Shown here: piece by piece, positions 1 to 8,988 of the stretch
How positions within the stretch are numbered: position 1 is the first letter of the stretch
Layout: each line of letters opens with the position of its first letter
Assembly: GCA_027317105.1 (NCBI GenBank)
Contig: DAHVFH010000136.1
Location: forward strand, 1 to 56,544
Source of the DNA: Cytophagales bacterium
Lineage (GTDB): Bacteria > Bacteroidota > Bacteroidia > Cytophagales > Cyclobacteriaceae
Reading direction: 5' to 3'
DNA: 56,544 nt
Program-made: the position numbers and the translations under genes
Notes under the pieces: model-generated
Database searches by the model: none
What the model was told of the DNA's origin: nothing
Seen by the model: the letters and a program-made list of their open reading frames with translations, nothing else

Positions 1-739
1 CCGGAGCTCCATTTCTTCCGCGCAGACTGTAAGGCGACACAATACTTTGGCCGGAGCGGATTCTGTAAATATCAATCAACACCCGACCTTTGCGTGCCTC
101 TTTTTTGATGTGGAGTGTAGTGGTAGAAGAATTCTTTTCAACAAATGGAGTGGCAATCAACTGGGCGGCTTCAAACACGGCATGAAAGTCAGCCTTCGGT
201 TCGAGCGGACAACAGATGTGCACTCCTTTCCCTCCGGTGGTTTTCACAAACGCGGTGTAGCCGAATTCCTCCACGTACAATTTTAAATCATACGCGATTT
301 CAGTGATTTTAGAGAAAGTATATCCCTCGGGTGGATCGAGATCAAATACCATGTAATCAGGAAAAGCGTAAAGTGGTTTTCGGCTATGAAGTTGGTGCAA
401 TTCAAGTGCGGCAAGGTTGGCAAGCCATACGAGCGAAGCGGGCTCAGTCGCGATGATGTAGTCTTTCTTTTCTTTGCCCAGCACTTCAAACTCAATCCAA
501 TCAGGAGCCCACTCCGGTCTGTTTTTTTGATAAAACATTTCGCCACCCACGCCATCGGGAAAACGAATCAACGTGAGCGCACGGCCTTTAACATGGGTTA
601 ATAGGGTAGGGGCGATCTTCAAATAATATTCAATCACCTCCGCTTTGACAATACCATCTTCCGGGAACAGCACTTTCTCCAGATTAGAGAGTTCTATCTT
701 CCGTTTTCCGATGGTGGTCCAGGTAGATTTTTTTGCCAC
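1..739 (-). CDS. LigD-type DNA polymerase/primase domain protein (partial, C-terminus outside window)
   Basis: I translated this minus-strand frame by hand from a GTG at 739-737; an in-frame stop lies five codons upstream and no ATG is available. About 246 residues are visible and the frame is open at the window edge. Recognisable polymerase-domain motifs of bacterial non-homologous end joining are LSNLEKVLFPEDG near the N-terminus, GEMFYQK, the catalytic-type DYMVFDLDPPEG, the nucleotide-binding KTTGGKGVH, and RVLIDIYRIRSGQS followed by SPYSLRGRNGAP. The family adds nucleotides at broken DNA ends together with Ku and a ligase. The polymerase domain begins right at the start codon, so this is either a stand-alone PolDom protein or a LigD with the polymerase domain first; the usual full LigD is longer. 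Its GTG shares one base with the stop of the restored toxin frame upstream, so the two may be coupled. Confidence 0.85.
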   Translation of the reverse strand, partial: MAKKSTWTTIGKRKIELSNLEKVLFPEDGIVKAEVIEYYLKIAPTLLTHVKGRALTLIRFPDGVGGEMFYQKNRPEWAPDWIEFEVLGKEKKDYIIATEPASLVWLANLAALELHQLHSRKPLYAFPDYMVFDLDPPEGYTFSKITEIAYDLKLYVEEFGYTAFVKTTGGKGVHICCPLEPKADFHAVFEAAQLIATPFVEKNSSTTTLHIKKEARKGRVLIDIYRIRSGQSIVSPYSLRGRNGAP

Positions 740-997
740 TATGGAAATCGTTTATAAATATCTTTTCGATGGTCAAGTATTAAAAATTCGACTATTCCTT
801 TGGTAATGGCTATGCCAACGACCCAATCGAATTCTAAAGAAATCTTTGTGCCCCTTTAATTTTTTGAGTTGAGGTATCTCATGGAGATTGGGAGCCTGTT
901 GAGTAAGTTTGATAATATCAAAGACGGCTTGCTTTAGGTTCTTGTTTTTGATTCTTGAGATGTCTTTGTCAAATGTTTTGCTAATCTTAACGATCAT
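739..997 (-). pseudogene. RelE/ParE-family toxin, frameshifted near the C-terminus
   Basis: The frame starting at 997 gives a RelE/ParE-like mRNA interferase or gyrase-toxin fold up to KLKGHKDFFRIRLG, then continues into an unrelated 14-residue tail ending at 773. Reading the other frame from about 820 restores a typical family ending, VGIAITKGIVEFLILDHR followed by KDIYKRFP, with a TAG at 741-739. Compared with the usual GDYRVG turn, roughly 8 bases seem to be missing near 815-824. The start overlaps the antitoxin stop (ATGA at 994-997), as expected of a type II pair. The toxin is therefore probably dead or attenuated, unless this is a sequencing error. Which subfamily (RelE or ParE) cannot be told from the sequence alone. 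Confidence 0.75.
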
Positions 998-1215
998 AGT
1001 TGAGATTTCAGCTTGACCAGAAAATCTTCTGTGTCAATAAAGCCAGATTTGCGAGCCCGTAACATTCGTTTTACCATTTTTGAATCTTCGTCAAGATCTT
1101 TTATTGGAGAATGATGGATCTTGACACCATTTTCCTTCTTGGCTAAATCTTTCAAAAGTGTCATCGCTCTTCTTCCTAGAGCTTTCTTTTTGTCAATTTC
1201 AATCAAAAATTTCAT
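994..1215 (-). CDS. Antitoxin of a RelE/ParE-type toxin-antitoxin pair
   Basis: A 73-residue, highly charged protein that ends in the ATGA overlap with the toxin gene. Small size, position directly upstream and the overlap support the antitoxin role; the sequence itself resembles the uncharacterised antitoxins found beside RelE/ParE toxins in Bacteroidota. The C-terminal half, with MVKRMLRARKSGFIDTEDFL, is likely the toxin-wrapping segment, and the N-terminal half the DNA-binding or dimer part; this split is inference. No operator repeat stands out in the short upstream gap before the MFS gene. Confidence 0.65.
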   Translation of the reverse strand: MKFLIEIDKKKALGRRAMTLLKDLAKKENGVKIHHSPIKDLDEDSKMVKRMLRARKSGFIDTEDFLVKLKSQL

Positions 1216-1257
1216 GATGTTGAATTAATACATTAAAAGTACCAAAAAAATGTAAGT

Positions 1258-2784
1258 TCAGTCAATGATCTCTGCGCTTTTCTTATTACTCAAGAAAATC
1301 ATCCCAACAATAAAACAAACTCCGGCCACAATGATTGGATACCACAGTCCGGCAATCGGATCACCAGCCGGATTAGATTCCGTTTTGCTGAATTCATAAA
1401 GGCTGGTGGCAATCAAAGGTACAAGCCCTCCAAAAATTCCGTTGCCAATATGGTAGGGCAAGGACATGGAGGTGTATCGTATCTTGGTATGAAACAATTC
1501 CACCAAAAAGGCTGCAATGGGACCGTATACCATCGTCACAAAAATGACTTGAATGGTAATCAACGCCACCATCCACCAATACGTGTTACCTGATAGCAGC
1601 GTTTCTTTTTTGATTTCTTCGGTAATGATATTGGTTTTTGTCACCATGCGTTTTTTCGTTTCCATCAGAATGGTCTTATCTGAATACAAATGATTCAATG
1701 TACTTTTGACAACGGTGTCGCCTGCTGCCGTAAATGATCTTGTTCGTTCGATGGACATTGAGCTTTGAAATTCCGTCTTCTTACTAAGATCCGTCAGGTC
1801 AAACATTTTTTGGTAAATCGGACGATAACATACCACACCCAAAAACATTCCCGCCATAATGATGTATTTCCGTCCCACACGGTCGCTCCACCATCCGAAG
1901 AAAATAAACAAAGGCGTAGCAATCACCAAGGCTGTGGCAATGATGTAATTCGATTGAACAAATTCAATGTTGCAGGTCTTTTGAATAAAGGATAGTGCAT
2001 AAAATTGCCCGGTATACCATATCACTCCCTGGCCTGCAGTAGCACCGAACAAAGCAATTAAGACAATCTTCAAATTCTCTTTTTTACCGAAACTTTCCCT
2101 GATCGGGTTTTTAGAAAGTTTTCCCTCGGCCTTTATCTTCGCAAACAAAGGTGACTCCCCCATTTGCATCCGAATGTAAATGGAGATGGCTACCAAAATT
2201 GCGGAAGCTAAAAAAGGAATTCGCCAGCCGAAACTATTGAATGCTTCCGGCTCCATGGATTGGCGAACGGAAAGGATCACGCCAAGGGACACAAACAAAC
2301 CAAGCGTAGCGGTGGTCTGAATAAAACTGGTATAAAATCCGCGTTGGTTTGCAGGCGCATGTTCTGCGACATACGTAGCGGCTCCACCGTATTCTCCTCC
2401 GAGAGCAAGCCCTTGCACTAACCGAAGAATCAATACTAAAAGCGGGGCGAACAAACCAATCGTTTCATAGTTAGGCACCAGCCCAATCAGGAACGTGGAA
2501 CTTCCCATCAAAATCAACGTCAACAAAAAGGTGTGCTTACGTCCGGCTTTGTCTCCTAATCTTCCGAAAACCAACGCCCCAAAAGGTCGCACTACAAAGC
2601 CCGCTGCAAAAGTTGCCAAGGTAAAAAGCAACGCAGCGGTTGGGTTTGATTTAGGAAAAAATTGTAAGGAGATTACCGTAGAAAGACTTCCAAAAATGTA
2701 AAAGTCGTACCATTCGATAAGTGTACCAACCGAAGATGCGGTGATTATGGAGGAAAGGCTTTTGGCCTTAATGGAATCGCTCAT
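1258..2784 (-). CDS. MFS transporter, metabolite:H+ symporter (MHS) family
   Basis: A 508-residue membrane protein with about twelve hydrophobic segments. The N-terminus has the MHS signature GTLIEWYDFYIFG, then FGRLGDKAGRKHT in the loop after the second segment (the major-facilitator motif) and RLVQGLALGGEYGGA. WWSDRVGRKYI repeats the motif in the second half. The family (ProP, KgtP, ShiA) imports osmolytes, dicarboxylates or other metabolites with protons; the substrate cannot be assigned. About 75 extra residues, from roughly 320 to 395, sit between the segment ending GVVCYRP and the segment starting YWWMVALITIQ; they are polar and charged and make this protein longer than the usual 430-450. 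It stands alone between the toxin-antitoxin pair and an oxidoreductase gene. Confidence 0.87.
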   Translation of the reverse strand: MSDSIKAKSLSSIITASSVGTLIEWYDFYIFGSLSTVISLQFFPKSNPTAALLFTLATFAAGFVVRPFGALVFGRLGDKAGRKHTFLLTLILMGSSTFLIGLVPNYETIGLFAPLLVLILRLVQGLALGGEYGGAATYVAEHAPANQRGFYTSFIQTTATLGLFVSLGVILSVRQSMEPEAFNSFGWRIPFLASAILVAISIYIRMQMGESPLFAKIKAEGKLSKNPIRESFGKKENLKIVLIALFGATAGQGVIWYTGQFYALSFIQKTCNIEFVQSNYIIATALVIATPLFIFFGWWSDRVGRKYIIMAGMFLGVVCYRPIYQKMFDLTDLSKKTEFQSSMSIERTRSFTAAGDTVVKSTLNHLYSDKTILMETKKRMVTKTNIITEEIKKETLLSGNTYWWMVALITIQVIFVTMVYGPIAAFLVELFHTKIRYTSMSLPYHIGNGIFGGLVPLIATSLYEFSKTESNPAGDPIAGLWYPIIVAGVCFIVGMIFLSNKKSAEIID

Positions 2785-2971
2785 GGTCTAGGATTAAATT
2801 TTGGATAGCCAAATTCAAGGCACAAAGTATGAATAATTTTAGTTTATAACTTGAGAATAATCAATCCATCATTTGGGGAGTGAGTTGTTGGTCATTGAAA
2901 GATAGTATGATTGAAATGCAATAATGACTTCAAATTATGGCTGGAATCAATAGACGGAAAGCCTGTTCTTA

Positions 2972-5119
2972 TTAAACCTCTTCCAAATTAAACGGTAAGA
3001 CCCTGATCCGTTTTTTCGTGAGATCAAAAATAGCATTGGTCAAGGAGGGCGCCACATTAGCTAGACCTGATTCGCCTGCCCCTTCGGGAGGCTCAGTGCT
3101 TTTGATGACGTGCACTTCAATCTCCGGACATTCTTCAATACCTAACATTTTATAAGTATCGAAATTCTTTTCAACGACACTTCCTTTTTCAAAGGTGATG
3201 GCACTTTTGTAGGTAGCTGTTAATCCCATGATGATGGAACCTTCAGTCTGTGCTTTTACAATTTCGGGATTAACATAAGTACCACAATCAATGGCGGCCG
3301 TAATCTTCACCGGCTTTACTTTTCCAGCCATCCGTTGTATTTCAATCACCAACGCTACAAAAGCCCCGGAACGCTCAACGATAGACACACCTTTGCCCGT
3401 ATCTTTTTTGCGCGGGCTATACCAGTCCGTTTTTTCGGCAACCGTTTTCAGTACTTGGGTGTATCTTTTGTGATCGGTTAACATTTCAAGCCTGAAATCA
3501 ATCGGGTCTTTCTTGGCCGCATAGGCCATCTCATCAATGAATGACTCATGCGCGAAGCAATTAGTGGAATGATACACCGACCGCCAGTAGCTAATGGGAA
3601 TATAGAATTTTCTTAGCACACCTTTCACTGAAAAATTAGGGATGGCATATTCTGTATTCACTCCGCCCATAATTCCACGGGTGGCCTTCATGTCGTTGCC
3701 CGATTGGTTTCGGATATCCTGGCAAATTATTTTATGTTCTATAGCAACCGGGTTACCTTTATTATCAAGTTTTCCTTTGCACACATTGAGTGAACAGGCG
3801 CGGTAAGGACCTTGTGTGGTATCATCTTCCCGACTCCAAATCACTTTTACAGGAGCTCCGGTTTGTTTGGAAAGGTCAGCCGCTTCCTCGGCCACATCGG
3901 TCATTGATCTTCTACCGAAACCACCCCCCATAAAGGTATAATTGATAGTTACCTTTTCTTCTTGCAGATTGTATTTCTTAGCCAAAAAGGAGCGCACACC
4001 ATTTGGATTTTGAGTTGATCCCCAAAATTCGCACTTGTCTTTTTCAACTTGCACGATGCAGTTCATTGGTTCCATGGGTGCATGCGATTGGTACGGAGTT
4101 TCGTAAGCTGCTTCAATCACATTTCCATTTAACTCTTTTTCTGGTGCACCTTTCTCATATAAATTTTCTCCTGGTTGACTGGACGCAGCTTTGTAGTTTT
4201 CTTTTATTTTTTGTGTTGACCATTTTTCCAGATCACCGTTGTTCCAGGTAATCTTTAATGCCTTTCTCCCTTGCGTAGCAGCCCAATAACTGTCGGCCAC
4301 TACGGCTATTCCTTCTCGTACTTTCCCGAATACCTCTCTACTTGTTTTTAGGACATGCTTTACACCAGAAACTGCCTTGGCAGCTGTGTCATCAATGCTT
4401 ACTATTTTACCAAGAAAAACAGGAGAACGTTCAATTGAGGCATAAAGCATTCCGGGAACGGAAAAGTCGATGCCATATTTTGCGGAACCGTCAATCTTGG
4501 TGGCCACATCTCTTCGCGGCATGGGTTGACCGATAATTTTATATTCCTTTGGATCTTTCAGTTTCAGACTTGCAGGAGGCGCAAGTTGACCGGCATCCTC
4601 CACTAATTCACCATAACTGAATTTTGCATTAGTTTTTCTGTTTATCACCGTTCCCAGTTCCGCATAACAATCATCAATGGGTGTTTTCCATTTTTTGGCA
4701 GCCGCTTGCACCAACATTTCTCTGGCCGAAGCGCCCATCTTCCGCATCAGATCAAAATTACCTTGAATACTTCTACTGCCAACCACCATCTGATCGCCAT
4801 ATTTTTGACGGTCTGCTGGCGATTGTTGAATGATCACGCTATCCAAATTAACTTCAAGTTCCTCTGCCAGAATCATGGGGATAGACGTAAAGGTCCCCTG
4901 ACCCATCTCGGGCCTATGATTAAAAAGCGTAACTACTCCAGCGGTGTCAATAAAAATATATTGATTCACCGCGGTGCCCAGATTTTCGTCTTCGAGCGAT
5001 AGATTTTTGATCTCTAGGTCATTGCCAGAAGTGGGAACGCAGCCAAGAAAAAGCCCGGTGCCAGAAAGCACCGAAAGCTTGATGAAATCCCTGCGTTTTA
5101 CTCTTATGTTTGCTTTCAT
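2972..5119 (-). CDS. Molybdopterin-binding oxidoreductase subunit (isoquinoline 1-oxidoreductase beta / xanthine dehydrogenase family)
   Basis: A 715-residue periplasm-facing enzyme. The N-terminus has a twin-arginine motif, KRRDFIKLS, followed by a short hydrophobic stretch ending LFLGC, so it is probably exported folded by Tat and may be lipid-anchored at the cysteine. GGGFGRRSMTDVAEEAA near residue 400 is the molybdopterin-binding loop, and EGAGESGLANVAPSLTNAIF near the C-terminus carries the catalytic glutamate region. The family hydroxylates N-heterocycles or aldehydes using molybdenum cytosine dinucleotide, with electrons passed to a small 2Fe-2S subunit (IorA). No IorA-like gene is adjacent in this window, which is unusual; the partner must be elsewhere or the gene is an orphan. 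Confidence 0.85.
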   Translation of the reverse strand: MKANIRVKRRDFIKLSVLSGTGLFLGCVPTSGNDLEIKNLSLEDENLGTAVNQYIFIDTAGVVTLFNHRPEMGQGTFTSIPMILAEELEVNLDSVIIQQSPADRQKYGDQMVVGSRSIQGNFDLMRKMGASAREMLVQAAAKKWKTPIDDCYAELGTVINRKTNAKFSYGELVEDAGQLAPPASLKLKDPKEYKIIGQPMPRRDVATKIDGSAKYGIDFSVPGMLYASIERSPVFLGKIVSIDDTAAKAVSGVKHVLKTSREVFGKVREGIAVVADSYWAATQGRKALKITWNNGDLEKWSTQKIKENYKAASSQPGENLYEKGAPEKELNGNVIEAAYETPYQSHAPMEPMNCIVQVEKDKCEFWGSTQNPNGVRSFLAKKYNLQEEKVTINYTFMGGGFGRRSMTDVAEEAADLSKQTGAPVKVIWSREDDTTQGPYRACSLNVCKGKLDNKGNPVAIEHKIICQDIRNQSGNDMKATRGIMGGVNTEYAIPNFSVKGVLRKFYIPISYWRSVYHSTNCFAHESFIDEMAYAAKKDPIDFRLEMLTDHKRYTQVLKTVAEKTDWYSPRKKDTGKGVSIVERSGAFVALVIEIQRMAGKVKPVKITAAIDCGTYVNPEIVKAQTEGSIIMGLTATYKSAITFEKGSVVEKNFDTYKMLGIEECPEIEVHVIKSTEPPEGAGESGLANVAPSLTNAIFDLTKKRIRVLPFNLEEV

Positions 5120-5436
5120 ACCAAACTGAAATTAAATAAGGCATTGAGAACTGAATGTGATAAAATTCAAGCAACAAATGAAGACGGTTTAATATTTTAG
5201 TAGGAAAAGTTAAACTAAAAATCCCTAAAGCCTTCATTAAAGATGAATAAGCAATCGTGTACTTCAACACTCAATATAAAGGTAGGCAAAAATCAATCAC
5301 TGAAATTGGTAAAGAGTGCAGGAATTGTGGAGGCTTAAGGAAACACGCCTTATCTATAGAATTATGGTTTCAATAAGTATAAAAAATTCGGCCCTAAATT
5401 TAATTCGCTATGCCTCATTTTGGAGATACGCCTCCC
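5120..5436. other. Intergenic region without recognisable gene
   Basis: About 317 AT-rich bases between the oxidoreductase start and the lptE stop. I looked for short reading frames, tRNA-like cloverleaves, hairpins with T-tracts and the TAnnTTTG promoter word on both strands, and found nothing convincing. Confidence 0.5.
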
Positions 5437-5976
5437 TTACCAGGTTGCAATGGTGGCATTGAAAATATCGATCATAATTTGGTCGAGAATTTTTTTCTCA
5501 AGCCCTTCCTGCAAGGAAAAGAAGTCTCCTTGCGTATTATCAAAATCAGCATAAAAGCTGAAATTTCGGTCTTTGAAGTTATTTTTTGGGTCAGCCGAAT
5601 CTACATAATTTACTTTTACGGCAATCGTCAAGCGAGTTTGGGCGCCATAGTTTGGTGTCGTAGCCGTGCCCGTTCCTGTACTGGCCTGTGGGGCGATTGG
5701 TGCGGTGGCGTACGTTACAATAGTGCCATCAATCTGTAGTTCTCCGTTTGTTGGGACTACCTGTAAACTTGAGTTCTGTTGAAAGTAATCTTTAACACGG
5801 TTAGTGAACGTTTGGCCAAAATTAGCAGCAGCAAGCTCAGTATTATTATAAAATGGATCGACTTGGATGCTTTTGGCATTGGTAGAAGCCCCTGAAAGGG
5901 AATATTTTATGCATCCTGATAAGATAATTAGGAGGCCTGTCAATAGGGCGAAAGTATAGAGGGAGATCTTCTTCAT
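5437..5976 (-). CDS. lptE: LptE-family LPS-assembly lipoprotein
   Basis: A 179-residue lipoprotein with signal peptide and lipobox LIILSGC, so the mature N-terminus is Cys22. The mature part has the Bacteroidota LptE pattern: YSLSGAS at the start, VDPFYNNTEL, then TNRVKDYF and a C-terminal helix QEGLEKKILDQIMIDIFN. LptE plugs the LptD barrel in the outer membrane and helps deliver lipopolysaccharide to the surface. It starts 2 bases after the stop of the sigma-54 activator, which itself follows miaB, an arrangement found across the phylum. A threonine- and alanine-rich insert, around residues 95-105, is the only irregular part. Confidence 0.8.
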   Translation of the reverse strand: MKKISLYTFALLTGLLIILSGCIKYSLSGASTNAKSIQVDPFYNNTELAAANFGQTFTNRVKDYFQQNSSLQVVPTNGELQIDGTIVTYATAPIAPQASTGTGTATTPNYGAQTRLTIAVKVNYVDSADPKNNFKDRNFSFYADFDNTQGDFFSLQEGLEKKILDQIMIDIFNATIATW

Positions 5977-5978
5977 TG

Positions 5979-7229
5979 CTATTTCTCGAGATCGTATTCT
6001 TTTATTTTTCGATAAAGGGTTCTTTCGGAGATCCCCAAATCTCGTGCCGCATATTTTCGCTTGTTCTTATTTTTGCTCAATGCTTTTACAATCAATTCTT
6101 TCTCTTTTTTTTGAATGGAGAGCGAATCGTCTTCCGCTTCATGGGAGATATCCTGTACTTCTTCCTCTTCTGTCTCGGTTTGGTTTTGTGCAGCCTTGAT
6201 ATTTAAAACCACAGCATGATCGGGTGGCGTTTTAGTTTCCTGAAGGCCTTCAAACAAATGGGTGTTGTTCTTCAAAATTTGCTGGGCCTGGCCTGGATCA
6301 GAAAGGATTTCTAGCACCATCTTCTTTACTTCTGTTACATCTTTTTTCAAATCGAATAAGACTTTGTACAAGATGTCGCGTTCAGAGAGGTCTTTTCCGT
6401 GCTGCCCATTAATAACAGCCGGTAAGTTTGATTCTTTGGGAATGTAATGGGAGAGGGTAGTGGCATCTATTTCCTTTTGTTCGGGCGAAAGAACAGAAAT
6501 TTGCTCAACTAAATTTTTGAGTTGGCGGATGTTTCCCGGAAAACGGTATTTCAATAATACAACCTTGGCCTCTTCCGTCAGGGCAATTGGTTTTACCTTG
6601 TATTTTTCTGCGAAGTCGGTGGCAAATTTTCTAAAAAGCAATTCCACGTCTTTATCACGTTCGCGCAAAGGAGGAACATAAATGGGCACAGAATTTAGCC
6701 GGTAATAAAGATCTTCGCGAAAGCGACCTTCAGAAACTTTATTCATCAGGTTCACATTGGTGGCCGCAACTACGCGCACATCAGTCTTCATAACTTTTGA
6801 TGCGCCCACTTTGATAAACTCACCATATTCAAGTACACGCAAAAGCCGAGCTTGGGTACTCAAAGGCATCTCGCCAATTTCATCTAAAAATAAGGTGCCC
6901 CCATTGGTTACTTCAAAGTATCCTTTGCGAGCCTCGTGAGCGCCTGTAAATGAACCTTTTTCATGCCCAAATAATTCCGAGTCGATTGTTCCTTCTGGTA
7001 TCGAACCACAATTGATAGCAATGAACTGGCCGTGTTTACGGTGGCTAAGGTTATGTATAATTTTCGAAAAAGATTCTTTGCCGCTGCCGCTTTCGCCATT
7101 GATCAACACGGACATGTCCGTGGGCGCCACTTGCATGGCCACTCTCACCGCATGGTTAAGAAGGGGCGCATTGCCGATGATGCCAAATCGTTGCTTTATA
7201 TTTTGTACTTCTGTTTCTGTGCTCGTCAT
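5979..7229 (-). CDS. Sigma-54-dependent transcriptional activator (AAA+ plus Fis-type HTH)
   Basis: A 416-residue activator without a receiver or GAF sensing domain. The AAA+ domain begins almost at once: Walker A GESGSGKE near residue 47, the sigma-54 contact loop GSFTGA near residue 94 (serine replaces the usual first alanine), Walker B GGTLFLDEIGEMP and the arginine-finger region YRLNSVPIYVPPLRER. A charged linker follows and a Fis-like helix-turn-helix, ARDLGISERTLYRKIKEY, ends the protein. Without a sensor domain its activity is probably set by expression level or a partner protein. It lies 2 bases behind miaB and 2 bases ahead of lptE, so all three are likely co-transcribed; targets are unknown. 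Confidence 0.88.
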   Translation of the reverse strand: MTSTETEVQNIKQRFGIIGNAPLLNHAVRVAMQVAPTDMSVLINGESGSGKESFSKIIHNLSHRKHGQFIAINCGSIPEGTIDSELFGHEKGSFTGAHEARKGYFEVTNGGTLFLDEIGEMPLSTQARLLRVLEYGEFIKVGASKVMKTDVRVVAATNVNLMNKVSEGRFREDLYYRLNSVPIYVPPLRERDKDVELLFRKFATDFAEKYKVKPIALTEEAKVVLLKYRFPGNIRQLKNLVEQISVLSPEQKEIDATTLSHYIPKESNLPAVINGQHGKDLSERDILYKVLFDLKKDVTEVKKMVLEILSDPGQAQQILKNNTHLFEGLQETKTPPDHAVVLNIKAAQNQTETEEEEVQDISHEAEDDSLSIQKKEKELIVKALSKNKNKRKYAARDLGISERTLYRKIKEYDLEK

Positions 7230-7231
7230 AA

Positions 7232-8686
7232 TCAGTTTACCATCTTTCCGAATAACGTACCTTGGGTTGAACGTTCTACCAATACATTGACGTACTCGCC
7301 TTTGCTTTTATTTTCCTTTGGAAAAATCACAACCTTGTTAGCCGTGTTTCGTCCTTGCAAAAAATCTTCAGAGCGCTTGGAAGTTCCTTCAATCAAAACT
7401 TTATGGATTTTGTTTGTGTCTTGACCATACCGAAAACGTGAAATCTCCGATTGCTTTTTGATGATCTCATCGAGCCGTCTTTTTTTAGTTTCCAGAGAAA
7501 TATCATCCGGATATTTTTTAGCGGCAAGCGTTCCCGGCCGTTCAGAGTAATAGAACATAAAAGAGTAATCGTATTTTACTTCGTCCATTATCGAAAGTGT
7601 TTCGCGATGGTCTTCTTCAGTTTCGGTACAGAATCCGGCAATCATATCGGAGGTGATTCCACAATCTTCTCCAAGAATTTGACGAATGTTCTTGACACGA
7701 TCCAAATACCATTCTCGAGAGTAACCGCGATTCATTAATTCAAGCACGCGGCTGCTTCCGCTTTGGATGGGTAGGTGAATATTTTTGCAAATGTTTTCAT
7801 GCCGCGCCATGGTATGCAACACTTCATTCGTAATGTCTTTAGGGTGGGAGGTAGAAAACCGAACGCGCAAATCCGGATGAACCAAGGCGACCATTTCTAG
7901 AAGACCTGCGAAATTCACCACGCTGCTGATCTCCTTCTTTTCCAATCGCGCTTTGTTATTTTCTTCTTGGCTCCATTTGTAAGAATCCACATTTTGGCCC
8001 AACAAGGTTACTTCGCGATATCCCTTTGCAAATAAATCTTCCGCTTCCTTGATAATCGAATGAGGGTTGCGGCTACGTTCACGTCCACGTGTAAAAGGCA
8101 CCACGCAAAACGCGCACATGTTGTCGCACCCACGCATGATGGAGATGAAAGCAGTAACGCCATTAGAATTCAACCGAATTGGGCTAATATCCGCATAGGT
8201 CTCTTCTTTTGATAAAAAGGTATTCACGGCTTTTGCCCCCTCATCAACTTTAGAAATCAGATGAGGTAGATCGCGATAGGAATCAGGGCCGGCCACCAGG
8301 TCAACAATTTTTTCCTCTTCTAGCAATTTGGTTTTCAATCGTTCGGCCATGCAACCGAGTACCCCAACGATTAGCTCGGGTTTTTTCTTTTTAAAACCAT
8401 TGATATGGTTGAGCCGGAAGCGAACAGTTTGTTCAGCTTTTTCGCGGATTGAACACGTGTTCAAAAAGACCAAATCTGCTTGCGTAATATCAGCGGTAGT
8501 ATCATAGCCTTCACCTTGTAAAATAGAGGCTACGATTTCGCTGTCAGAAAAATTCATCTGGCAGCCATAGCTTTCAATGTACAGCTTTCTTTTGTTTCCT
8601 TTATGAGAATCCTGAGTCGTTTTGACTTCCTCGGTATGCTCAACAGTACTGCCTAAAATATCCAAGTCTTCGATCAAATTCTGCAT
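7232..8686 (-). CDS. miaB: tRNA-2-methylthio-N6-dimethylallyladenosine synthase MiaB
   Basis: A 484-residue radical-SAM methylthiotransferase. The N-terminal UPF0004 domain starts YIESYGCQMNFSDSEIV with the first cysteine of the auxiliary cluster; further cluster cysteines are in LNTCSIREKA and LGCMAERL. The radical-SAM cysteines are in RGCDNMCAFCVVPFTRG, followed by a TIM-barrel and a C-terminal TRAM domain. The enzyme adds a methylthio group to i6A37 in tRNAs that read UNN codons. About 35 extra residues precede the conserved core. It is the first gene of the miaB-activator-lptE cluster. Confidence 0.95.
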   Translation of the reverse strand: MQNLIEDLDILGSTVEHTEEVKTTQDSHKGNKRKLYIESYGCQMNFSDSEIVASILQGEGYDTTADITQADLVFLNTCSIREKAEQTVRFRLNHINGFKKKKPELIVGVLGCMAERLKTKLLEEEKIVDLVAGPDSYRDLPHLISKVDEGAKAVNTFLSKEETYADISPIRLNSNGVTAFISIMRGCDNMCAFCVVPFTRGRERSRNPHSIIKEAEDLFAKGYREVTLLGQNVDSYKWSQEENNKARLEKKEISSVVNFAGLLEMVALVHPDLRVRFSTSHPKDITNEVLHTMARHENICKNIHLPIQSGSSRVLELMNRGYSREWYLDRVKNIRQILGEDCGITSDMIAGFCTETEEDHRETLSIMDEVKYDYSFMFYYSERPGTLAAKKYPDDISLETKKRRLDEIIKKQSEISRFRYGQDTNKIHKVLIEGTSKRSEDFLQGRNTANKVVIFPKENKSKGEYVNVLVERSTQGTLFGKMVN

Positions 8687-8988
8687 CTCCTTAATAAACG
8701 GACTGCAAATTTAATAAAAAATACAAACTTAGTGACAGATTGGCAGTTTAAGTTGAATTATAGCAGATCTAAAATGGGTGTCCAAGTGTGGAAGACAGGA
8801 AGGATGAGCGCACAATGGTCGTTTGTTCGGGTGACTCTTCGCCCATTTCTTCAGGCGGAATGTTTCTCCTACCGAAACAAATATGAACGGCATTAACCAT
8901 TGCGAAAGCCGAAGGTCACGATGGTATAATTGCGGGTTGCACATACAAGTGTTATGAACGGAATATCTTCCAACCGAATTTAGATCGC
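8687..8988. other. Intergenic region between aconitase stop and miaB start
   Basis: About 300 bases. Apart from the possible miaB promoter word, I see a 71-codon open frame on the minus strand (8729-8944) with no family resemblance, no nearby start signal and a cysteine/histidine/proline-rich composition, so I do not call it a gene. No strong hairpin was found. Confidence 0.4.
8706..8713 (-). promoter_or_regulatory. Possible -7 promoter element of miaB
   Basis: On the minus strand this reads TAAATTTG, a full match to the Bacteroidota -7 word TAnnTTTG, about 20 bases before the miaB start. No good TTTG lies at the expected -33 distance, so the call is weak. Confidence 0.3.

Noticed and set aside
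7032..7424. 130-codon plus-strand frame over the sigma-54 activator and miaB junction
   Set aside because: Antisense shadow of two conserved genes; no domain.
8729..8944. 71-codon open frame on the minus strand in the miaB-aconitase gap
   Set aside because: No family resemblance, no start signal, composition unlike neighbouring proteins; probably chance.
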